Shown in pieces: positions 56,214 through 64,000 of a stretch of 64,000 nt of DNA. Source of the stretch: Hexactinellida sp. DTS-2022. Taxonomy: Eukaryota; Porifera; Hexactinellida. Location of the stretch: contig JAPNXP010000009.1 of the NCBI GenBank assembly GCA_028753945.1, positions 2,852,001 to 2,916,000 on the forward strand, in the 5' to 3' direction. Under the pieces are notes generated by a model that was given only the letters and a program-made list of their open reading frames with translations, had not been told where the DNA came from and searched no databases. Position 1 is the first letter of the stretch. Every line of letters starts with the position of its first letter. Made by a program: the position numbers and the translations under genes.

Positions 56214-57120
56214 TTATGAAATATATTAATTAATTAAATCAGCTAAATAATTAAATGTAGACCATTTATCGAGGTACGAAAGAAAAAAGGAATTAACAAA
56301 GAAAACGAAGTATAATTCTTAACTTGTTCAGTTATATTATATTTTTCTGGTAACAACAAAAAATAGATATTTAATTTACATAATTATTTAATTTCAAATA
56401 GAAGTGATGAATGAAATATTTGGAAAAATAAAGACGTTGTAAACACTTATTTTCCCAACTTTAGAAATAAACTTTTTTTAGTTTATTGCTTTATTATATA
56501 CTAGGCTAGCAGCCGAGTCTTCCCTGATTTTTCAAGTCAATTGCTCTATTAGCTTTTAAAAAATTCCAATATTTTCGTTTTTTTTGCGGCGATATATGTA
56601 GTTGCCCTGACAATCTAGTGTATCAGGGGAGTAGCACAGATCTGATTGTTTTCGACAGAAAATGTAAAGTGGTCCGACCAAAACTGGACCCTCTCATAAA
56701 ATTTTGTTGCAGCAAACAAAAATTGGTACTACTGTACTTGCTATTGCTACGTGTATAATATGCAAAACCAATGATAACGATTGTACTCAGTTTCTGTAGC
56801 AAGCACTGTGGCACATCACCTGAAAGTAGGCTATTTTTCTTATTAATATACAATTATCGTTACATTTTAACGCTATTTCAATGCAAAACTGGAAGCACAG
56901 TATCCTATTAGTTCAAAAATATAAAAATACTACCTCTAATAGCTCACTTTATATAGCCACAAGTGGAATTCGTCTAGTGTAACTATACTATTGATCAGAA
57001 AGAATCATTCAAAACATAAATGAAACAGTATGTATAATCACGCTAAGGTGGCAGTTCGGTTGATTTTCGACACCTGAAGAGCTCCAATTTATATTGCGTT
57101 TTTGAACAGTACGTAAAAAA
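56214..57120. other. No gene recognised upstream of the Rho gene
   Basis: AT-rich. This includes the presumed promoter and leader of the Rho gene (minus strand); no clear TATA box or splice acceptor could be assigned. Confidence 0.4.
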
Positions 57121-57557
57121 TACTACCTTATTATAGGAAATTAACGCGCAGCCATGTAATTAACGCAAGGAAATTAACGCTCCATGAAATTAACGCGAAT
57201 TGGAGCAGAAAATTTTCAAATACATGAAATTAACGCGAATAAATTTTATAAATTTTTTCCTGAATATAAATTTTATAAATTTTTTCCTGAATATTAATCT
57301 CCTGATTGAATACTATTATTGTGCCCAAATAGGCTTCCAATCTACTTGATAGACATGGTATATCCTTTCAAACTAGTTGCACATCTGAAAATATGTAGCT
57401 CGGAAGTATGTTCATCCATTGTATAATTTTGATAAATAGCAGGAAATTAAGGTCATGGAAATTAACGCTCCATGAAATTAACGCGAAGGAAATTATCGCG
57501 ATTTGGAGAAATTCGCGTTTATTTTTAATGGCGCGTTAATTTCCTATAATAAGGTAG
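57121..57557. mobile_element. MITE made of GAAATTAACGCG words
   Basis: The ends TACTACCTTATTATAGGAAA and CCTATAATAAGGTAG are inverted, with AATTAACGCG repeated through both arms. A 29-bp direct repeat (ATTTTATAAATTTTTTCCTG unit) lies at 57237-57295. The target duplication is not resolved. Confidence 0.8.
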
Positions 57558-57653
57558 TTAGTACACTCAAACCTACCTCTTCCGGCAGTGTCGTCCGGAA
57601 GGTGCCCGTAACTGGGAATTTATGCGGATTTCAGGAATACAATGGCTAGTACA

Positions 57654-57855
57654 TGCAGTGGTTTAAACCCTAGAAATTGGCAAATATGTATGGTTATCAA
57701 AATGCTTCTATATGCTTTTAAATCAAAGTTAGATAGTTTACTAATGTTCATAAGAAATTGAAATCAATCGAACACAAACTAAGTTTAGAAAATGTGTTTT
57801 GAATCATTTCAAATGTTAGTACCATTTGTGGAAGTGATAATTCAAAAAATACAAA
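57654..57855 (+). repeat. Left half of a CACAGTG-ended element
   Basis: Aligns with 38315-38510 (shared GGTTATCAAAATG, AAAGTTAGATAGT, GAACACAAACTA). The terminal heptamer is worn (TGCAGTGG). The right half is missing. Confidence 0.65.
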
Positions 57856-57858
57856 CCA

Positions 57859-58000
57859 TAGTAGAACCTCGTTAATACGAAGACCAAATGACGTTAAAAT
57901 GTGTCCGCTTTATCCGGAGTTCGTAATAACCGGTGTAATACACCCATTGAATACCTATTGTAGCTTTGTAGCGACCTTGTTTTGTGGAACTGTTTGTTTG
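57859..58000. mobile_element. pogo-like MITE, truncated at the right
   Basis: The left end TAGTAGAACCTCGTTAATAC is present. The copy stops after GTGGAACTGTTTGTTTGTC, where P-element sequence begins. Confidence 0.75.
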
Positions 58001-58041
58001 TCCATAGCATTCTATATACTAAGGCAATGATAGTCCATTGA

Positions 58042-58491
58042 CAGGGGTGGTGAATCTGCTGTCAACAGCCATTTTGGCTGTTAGTTTTAACAGCGCTGTT
58101 AAAAGCAAAGAATTCGTCCCCAATTGGCATTGAACTTTAACTGCATTTAAGTAGCTTTAAGTTGTTAATTAAACGCCAATTTTAGCTGTTAACAGCAAAT
58201 GTGAGCTGTTAACAGCAAATGTGAGCTGTTAACAGCTCATTTTTAGCTGTTAACAGCCAATTCAAGCTGTTCAAATTCAATAATTGTATCAGTAAAATTA
58301 AGGAAATGGACAAGCAAAGGAAGTTATACTCAAAAATGTTTAAATTCGAATTGTATATCGTATTTACATAACAGTGAAATTTGAAACTAAATGATTATAT
58401 AATATTTCAATTATTGCATTGGTCAGCATCTAGCTGTTAACAGCTTCGATTTTTATTTGCTGTTAACAGCCAGTGGCTGTTTCAATCCCTA
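58042..58491. mobile_element. hAT MITE rich in GCTGTTAACAGC, TSD TCCATTGA
   Basis: TCCATTGA is duplicated exactly (58034-58041, 58492-58499). The ends CAGGGGTGGTGAA and TTCAATCCCTA are imperfect inverses. Inside are many copies of the palindrome GCTGTTAACAGC. Confidence 0.9.
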
Positions 58492-58596
58492 TCCATTGAA
58501 AATATGGACCAGGGACAGCGATGTATAGCTAGTTTGAAAATATATTCCTTGGCTATTTTAGCTCTGTCTACTGATTTGAATTATATATTTATGTTA

Positions 58597-58725
58597 CAGT
58601 TTATGGACGTGCCTGGTGTATCCCCGTGCACACTGGTGTACCCGCGTGTACACCAGGACTTTCTTCTGGTGTGCACGAGGATACACCAGTGTGCACGGGG
58701 ATACACCAAGACTTTCCATAAACTG
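58597..58725. repeat. 129-bp near-palindrome
   Basis: CAGTTTATGGACGTGCCTGG and the region GTATCCCCGTGCACACTGG are mirrored on the right, ending CCATAAACTG. GC-rich for the region. It may be a tiny MITE; no target duplication was seen. Confidence 0.75.
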
Positions 58726-59202
58726 CAACATTTATACTCAATTCACACCCTCCTACCTCACAACATTACTTAGGAACATTTTGACGAATATTATTGAGTA
58801 GCTGGATTTTAAATCTAAAACTGATGATGTATCTCATATAAATATGAGCGAATGAATGTTCTAATAAGCTTCTATCATCTTGAGCTACCACTATTATACT
58901 ATTTGCTGATGTAAATAATCCTGGTCAGCGTGCTATTATCTGATTACATACACACTTGTTATCAAAGAAACGTGTAATAGTCTTCACATTATAACCAGTA
59001 TTAACCACCCATAATTATTGTTTACTAAATTGATTATAAGATAACGAAATTATAAATAAATTATGTATCTACTACAACTTCAACAACATAGATAATACTT
59101 GTATTCTCTATTACTATTAATAATCGTTTCATCGACTTTTAGTCATTGTCTCACTTGTATCATAGTTATACGATTTTATTTTCAACATTACATGTATGGT
59201 GC

Positions 59203-59500
59203 CACGCAGTGCTCGACAAATTAGGTGGTTTGGTGGCTAACGCCACCAAACCAACCGGCCGTTGTTTATTTTTTAGCCAGCATAGAAAGTGAGGTGGTGG
59301 CTTAACTAGCCACCATCAAAATTTCATTTTGTCGAGCATTGGTGCCAGGTTGTAAATCTAATTATCATTCTAAGAGTGGATTTACTTCTGTTTTCTTTTT
59401 CCCTATTGAGGAGGATATTCGTGAGAAATGGTTCCGGGCTATACCTAGGTCGAGAGAAGATTACGAGACGCACAAACAGTTAACCATAAGCGGCCGATTG
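59203..59500 (+). pseudogene. THAP exon of the third P relict, start codon lost and MITE-interrupted
   Basis: Joined across the inserted MITE, the frame matches the THAP exon at 14196-14351: C-M-V-P, then GCKSNYHSKSGF, FFFPIEEDIREKWFRAIPRS and REDYETHKQL against REDYEMNKRL. The codon aligned with the initiator ATG is ATT here. The matching donor site is not preserved; the exon runs into a GGGACACAGTGTCCC palindrome. It cannot be expressed as the family protein. Confidence 0.85.
59217..59341. mobile_element. hAT MITE in the THAP exon, TSD GTGCCA(C/G)G
   Basis: The ends CAGTGCTCGACAAAT and ATTTTGTCGAGCATTG are inverted. GTGCCACG and GTGCCAGG (7 of 8) flank it (59209-59216, 59342-59349), duplicating the Val-Pro codons of the THAP domain. 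Confidence 0.9.
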
Positions 59501-59645
59501 GGACACAGTGTCCCAATTTAATAAACCAAGCTTACATTCCTTTTATAAAAAAAACTGGGATTTACATGTATTTTTTCTCTAATGGAATCCAACACAATAT
59601 GACAATTTTTCTTCAAATATTTCCTGTCAAATTGATGAGTAAGCA

Positions 59646-59814
59646 CAGTCGCGGCGCCAGCGAGGTACCACTGGCGCGGCACAGGTGGGGCACAGGTGGG
59701 GCACAGGCTGCCTCAGGTGGGTCACACTAACATTAATGTAAGCCTATGTCCCACCTCAGGTGGGGTACGCCCAAATTCAGGTTAGGCACAGGCCCCACCC
59801 TCCCGCCGCCCCTG
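59646..59814. mobile_element. hAT MITE, TSD AGTA(A/T)GCA
   Basis: The ends CAGTCGCGGCGCCAG and CCGCCGCCCCTG are imperfect inverses; AGTAAGCA and AGTATGCA flank it (59638-59645, 59815-59822). The interior repeats GGTGGGGCACAGG. Confidence 0.8.
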
Positions 59815-59867
59815 AGTATGCATAAAAGTGAAAAGTGTCATTATTAACTTAACCATACACTTTAGAC

Positions 59868-60788
59868 CAGGGTTTTTTTTAAGGTTGAGACCTTGGTGCA
59901 ACTCAGCGCGGCCTTGGTGTAACTCAACACTGTATCGGCCGCGGCCGACCCTTAATCGTGGTGTAATTCTACACTGCAGAGGCCGCTGCCGACCCGAATC
60001 GTGGTGTAATTCCAAAAAATCTTGGTGCAAATTTTACACCAAGATCGGCCTTAAGGTTAAATTACCCCACGGGAATGAAATCTCTTGTATTAATCTGTAA
60101 TTGTTAGAAATAGATCAAGGTACGATACAAAGCAATAAACAAAAAAGAAAATGTCTCAATATATTATACTTTTTATTTTTTGTCGGTTTCAATATTTGGC
60201 TAATACAAATCTCCCATAGGGCGATTTCAAAAAGTGGTGGTCGATATTATAGTGTAATTTGGCAATGCGGCCATCAATGTTTGTTATCAGAATCAATATT
60301 GAAAGATTATAAGCGTACGGAGTTGGTAGTCGGTTTACATTTTTGAATTATGACTCTGAAATTATTTTTCAAACATTTTATCAAATATCTCATAAAAAAC
60401 ATGACCTTTTTAATGATTTCTTTAGTTCAAAAGGTCGCAACTTTTTTTATTTAGGTCAAATCAAAATTCTAAACCAGTCACCTACAGCATATAACGATGA
60501 TCTATGTGATATATCGCACATAATATGTCTTTAGCTAATAATGATCTTGAGATCGACACACTTATCAGGTGGAGTCTGAAGAAATCCCCCTATGGGACTT
60601 TTGTATTACCATAAAACTGCACGCCCCATAAAATCGAATTTATTCAAAATAATTCGATTTCGTTTTCAGTTTCGATATAGCTATAATGTCTTCTATTATA
60701 TATGTGAAAATTAAACATCTTACTTCAATACGAAATTTATGTGTTTTTTGACATGAATCTGCCGTAATTTAACCTTAAAAAAACCCTG
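59868..60788. mobile_element. hAT element, non-coding, TSD CTTTAGAC
   Basis: The ends CAGGGTTTTTTTTAAGGTT and ACCTTAAAAAAACCCTG are inverted. CTTTAGAC is duplicated exactly (59860-59867, 60789-60796). 921 bp. The short ORFs inside (60101-60346, 60343-60534) show no transposase motif, so I treat the element as non-autonomous. Confidence 0.95.
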
Positions 60789-61231
60789 CTTTAGACCTAT
60801 TGAATGTTTTATAGGTTTTCGGGTATGGAGAATAGAATACAATAATAAGTTTCATCGCATTGTGTCGGGTTATAACAGGAACAACGAAATCATTTATTGG
60901 ATCATATCCATGGTCTAACCGATAATATAATTCTGAAAATATGATATGAATTTTATCTTTAAATGGTGAAGTGTGTGATTATTCCTCTTCCCATACCCAA
61001 ATAAAACATTTTAACAAACTCAATATCACTAGACAAACTCAATATCACGAAGTTCTGTTTTTATGACATCATATAAATATTTGCTTATTTTGGTACCGTG
61101 TATCTCTAAACTAGATGACCTATAGGTTAGCTGCAAACGGCTGAATACTTGAGTACCACGACTTCTCATATGCTATTAATACATTTCACACCTCTATCCC
61201 ATCAAATCACAGGTTCCATATTTACTGCGTC

Positions 61232-61650
61232 CAAGGCTGGATTCGGTTAACCGGCTAACCGGTTAACCGTTGCTGACATTGGTTAACGGTTAGAGATTTT
61301 ATTAACCAGATAGCCGGTCTGTTGAATATCAGCAGATTAATTGGGAAATTAATGCGTAATGTATTAAAATCTTTGAATTTTATCAGAATATGTAGTCCTA
61401 AATCCATTTCTCATCACCACTTTATAAATTTTCTTAGACAACATTGATTTAAATTTACATAAAGCACGAAATATATCAGTTAATATACTTATGCGGTTAT
61501 ATTTTATACAGCTGAGTCTTATTCTGTAGTATAGTCAAATTTTTATAAAGGATTTATTCTATTGGTTAGGATGGGCGGTTAACCGGTTAACCGTGGCGAG
61601 AAATCGAATTGTAACCGTAGCCTCAGATCGGTTAACCAACCCCACCCTTG
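61232..61650. mobile_element. hAT-type MITE with GGTTAACCGG words
   Basis: The ends CAAGGCTGGATTCGGTTAAC and GGTTAACCAACCCCACCCTTG-type right end are imperfect inverses. CTGCGTC is duplicated (61225-61231, 61651-61657). The arms repeat CGGTTAACCGG. Confidence 0.8.
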
Positions 61651-61798
61651 CTGCGTCTAATCCATGGTCCATGCTATTTTATATTTTTGAAATTATACGT
61701 CTTCTTTACAAATAGTATTTCATTTCGAATACAAACAAATATACAATACACGCTCAATGCTCCGAAACCGTTTCGCTGCAGGAAGCAACTTATTTAGA

Positions 61799-62044
61799 TG
61801 ACCGTATTTCCCCGAATAAGCGCCAGGTCAATAAAAATGACATTGGTATGAAAAAATTAATACACGTTAGTTGATCACTGTAATGTAATTCCGTTGATTT
61901 TGGCAAATTCGGTAGATATACTGTTGGTGGAATCCATTAGAACCGACCTAAATATTATATTCTGGATTTTTCACAAAAATTTCAGGATAATTTTGGCCCC
62001 CGAAAACAATAAGCGCCGGGGCGCTTATTCGGGAAAATAAGGTA
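61799..62044. mobile_element. MITE with CCCGAATAAGCGCC ends
   Basis: The left CCGTATTTCCCCGAATAAGC and right GCGCTTATTCGGGAAAATAA are inverted with few mismatches. It is about 245 bp and a cousin of the TACCGTATTTATTCGAATAG family. Confidence 0.85.
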
Positions 62045-62172
62045 TTCTACGCTATATCAATATTTGCTTTTACTCGACATGAGCTTTATTGTAGAGTGTG
62101 GCTACGGCCAATATCTCTGATTGAAACGCTAAGGACTAACTGCCACAGGCAGTTGTGTATGCTGGGATACAT

Positions 62173-62514
62173 CAGGATTTCATCAAGGCAAAATTTTCTG
62201 CGCGCAAAGATTAAGTTTGAGGTCGCTCAAGCGCCAAAATACTCTATTTGTATTACGTCTATGCAAGGCCGGATTTATATCTGTGGGGGCTCCGGGGCAA
62301 TCAATCTGTGGGAGCCTTGAAATTCCAACATCCTGTTTTGAAGGTGCTTACTATGTAGTATGTGGGGCCCTTATTTGTGGGGCCCCCGGGTCAAATGCCC
62401 CGGGAGACGGCCCTGCGTATATGGGAGGATCTCTTAATTTTTAAGCGCCTAGAAAAGTTTCCTTTCAAAATAACGTGCCTGGAACCGCGTCGCGCACGAC
62501 TGGAAGAAACCCTG
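62173..62514. mobile_element. hAT MITE, CAGG(C/G)TTTCATCTAGGC family, with nested hAT MITE
   Basis: The left CAGGATTTCATCAAGGC and right GGAAGAAACCCTG match the family at 22313; the middle is split by 62264-62415. The target duplication is not certain (GGATACAT against GGATAGCT). Confidence 0.8.
62264..62415. mobile_element. hAT MITE, TSD CGT(C/A)TATG
   Basis: The ends CAAGGCCGGATTTA and GAGACGGCCCTG are imperfect inverses. CGTCTATG and CGTATATG (7 of 8) flank it (62256-62263, 62416-62423). G-rich interior. Confidence 0.85.
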
Positions 62515-62618
62515 GATAGCTAAGCTAGTCGTTATGAATTCATCAGCAGCGAGAGTTAGAGTAACTAATTTCATAACAAAAGCCTTGTTTCAGATGCTCA
62601 GCTCAGTATTGGTAGATG

Positions 62619-62752
62619 CAGGGGCGTAGGAATAGGGGGGTCCGGGTGGGCTATGGACCCCCACTTTTTCCCAGAATTTTTATCATCGATCATCATTAAT
62701 AAATAATGACACAAACTGGCCACCCACTTTATATTGGGTTCCGACGTCCCTG
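62619..62752. mobile_element. hAT MITE, TSD GGTAGATG
   Basis: The ends CAGGGGCGTAGGAA and GTTCCGACGTCCCTG are imperfect inverses. GGTAGATG is duplicated exactly (62611-62618, 62753-62760). 134 bp. Confidence 0.9.
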
Positions 62753-63116
62753 GGTAGATGACTAACGCAACACTATTGTCAAATACATTGACCGGTCTTT
62801 TGCGTTGCTACGATCGACAGATCTACAAGGGCGTTGTCAGGCCAAAATCTAGGGGGGGGGGCAAATGTACAACTCCCCAATCATTCCCGGGGAGCTTACT
62901 TCCCAACTCGTACTCTACCTCATATTCTGTTAATGAGCATTTCCAAACGCATTTACCCGGAAGCTTAGGTGAATGAGCATTTTCCGTGGACACGCCCCGA
63001 AATCCTGATAGCAAATACTTTATCACTGTATGCCTATTATCAGGCCATATTATTCACGTCATATTGTAATAATAGACAGCACAATTAATTGGTACATGTT
63101 ACATTACTCTATCGAA

Positions 63117-63623
63117 CTACTCCATTATATTACTAATATTCAATAATATTGATTGGCCTGTCTGCTGGTAAATAGACAGATATTCCGTGGGTGTTACGTG
63201 CTCGAAGTTTGTCTCTCTCTTTGAAGGTGAGCTTCTTGTGGCCCATCGGAAATTCCTTCCGTATAGCTTCACATAATGCTTGTAGGCCTTATATTCCTCC
63301 ATACCAAACTCCTCCACCAGGTTATGGTCTGTAGATTGGTGGAACAGCTCCAGATATAGATTCTCGTGTACTAGCAAACGCCTAACTTGACTACTGAGTA
63401 CTCCTCTTTCACTCAGGTAAGTGATTTCCACTGGATCATGGTTGGTTTTCTGATAGGCCCATAATTTGTCCAGTAGTTTTTCGCTGTAATACGCTCTTCT
63501 CATATAGACTGGCATTGAGAGACTGAGGCAGCAAAACCAAGTGTGGCTGTGAATTACGGCAGGCACGGGGCGGTACTTGCCAGACAATTGGTGTCTGTCC
63601 TTTTGTAGCTTGTCGTGGTTCAT
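63117..63623 (-). CDS. Hypothetical protein, 168 residues
   Basis: The frame opens MNHDKLQKDRHQLSGKYRPV and ends LLNISNIME. The N-terminal 45 residues include a modest hydrophobic stretch (HTWFCCLSLSMPVYMRR) that could be a signal or mitochondrial leader followed by basic residues. From about residue 44 the sequence is charged and aromatic (AYYSEKLLDKLWAYQKTNHD, then HENLYLELFHQSTDHN, EEYKAYKHYVKLYGRNFRW), as in a soluble helical protein. The GC content is clearly above that of the flanks. A TATATAA stands about 25-30 bp before the ATG on the minus strand. A second Met at SLSMPVYM could be the true start if the first part is intronic. I do not recognise the family. Nothing next to it suggests a transposon. 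Confidence 0.6.
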   Translation of the reverse strand: MNHDKLQKDRHQLSGKYRPVPAVIHSHTWFCCLSLSMPVYMRRAYYSEKLLDKLWAYQKTNHDPVEITYLSERGVLSSQVRRLLVHENLYLELFHQSTDHNLVEEFGMEEYKAYKHYVKLYGRNFRWATRSSPSKRETNFEHVTPTEYLSIYQQTGQSILLNISNIME

Positions 63624-64000
63624 TTATCTGAATTATACTTGTTATATAAGTTTGGTTGTGAGACTCTTTTCTTTTGTCTGATATATCTAGCCTACTTTTT
63701 AAAATATATGAAGCATATAGCTGCTGAAGGACTACAGCTGAAAATGATGATTTACTTCGATTGTTAGTTTCTAAATATAGGTGTCTATTTTTGGTTTGGA
63801 TGAGAAAGTGTCCTAATGGAATGTGTATCTTTAGAATTCCCGCCACTTGACGTCAACTTGGAAAATTCTTCCTCATCCATCTAATTATATAAGTACTGTA
63901 TAACCATAGATAGAGCTAATTAGTGGGTGTCTAAGTATAGACTTATCTGATGTTTGCCGGGTAACTTGAGCTAATTTGTGTCATAATACAGGTCAGATTT

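Larger units (their letters stand above)
58002..59520 (+). mobile_element. Third P-element relict: terminal repeat, leader and THAP exon
   Basis: 58002-58041 continued at 58492-58515 matches the inner part of the P terminal repeat (ATAGCATTCTATATACTAAG against ATAGCAATCTATATACTAAG at 11631). About 700 bp of leader follow, then a THAP exon (59200-59520). Two hAT MITEs and a palindrome are inserted. The orientation is plus. Confidence 0.7.

Noticed and set aside
60101-60534. Two ORFs inside the 921-bp hAT element as a transposase
   Set aside because: No BED finger, catalytic or dimerisation motif; too short; AT-rich chance frames.

Overview
The window is AT-rich eukaryotic DNA. Its few host-like genes are short and widely spaced, GT-AG introns are visible, and almost everything else is transposon debris. 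The best guide to the organism is a full-length animal-type Rho GTPase on the minus strand at 55632-56213. With THAP-domain P elements, Helitrons, pogo-like elements, MULEs, hATs and a Ty3/gypsy element with an initiator-Met-type primer site, this points to an invertebrate metazoan. The species cannot be named from the sequence. No rRNA, tRNA or CRISPR array was seen.

Region by region. 1-913: remains of a MULE transposase. 2950-7246: one very old P element (minus strand), cut up by later insertions. 8629-9596: a small element with CACAGTG ends and a 5-bp target duplication, holding a Helitron that holds a pogo-like MITE. 9808-14926: a nearly complete P element with 7-bp target duplication and one apparent frameshift in its transposase; its left terminal repeat is split by a 1.75-kb foldback. 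16605-16997: Helitron. 17824-24164: decayed Ty3/gypsy element with 133-136 bp LTRs, primer site, polypurine tract and 4-bp target duplication, itself hit by pogo-like, P-like and hAT MITEs. 25964-26733: a possible small spliced gene. 27299-28824: two hAT MITEs. 29200-30335 and 34342-35160: two MULE pseudogenes on either side of an intact, GC-rich 753-codon transposase-like ORF (31402-33663). 38315-47246: an insertion stack up to four deep, with a CACAGTG-ended element holding a long-TIR, 9-bp-TSD element (which carries an orphan gene) and a hAT relict, the latter holding three further MITEs. 47987-48475: cysteine-rich membrane protein. 50220-51245: foldback repeats. 52718-53647: P-like foldback. 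53995-54463: complete small Helitron. 55632-56213: Rho GTPase. 57121-62752: dense MITEs around a third P relict. 63117-63623: a hypothetical protein gene.

The genes form no pathway; the layout records successive waves of DNA transposons landing in one another. The nesting gives a relative order: the CACAGTG-ended, old P and gypsy elements are older than the hAT, pogo-like and P-like MITEs inside them. Most boundaries given here rest on terminal inverted repeats plus exact target-site duplications read by eye. Coding calls for pseudogenes rest on recognisable motifs. No database search was possible.
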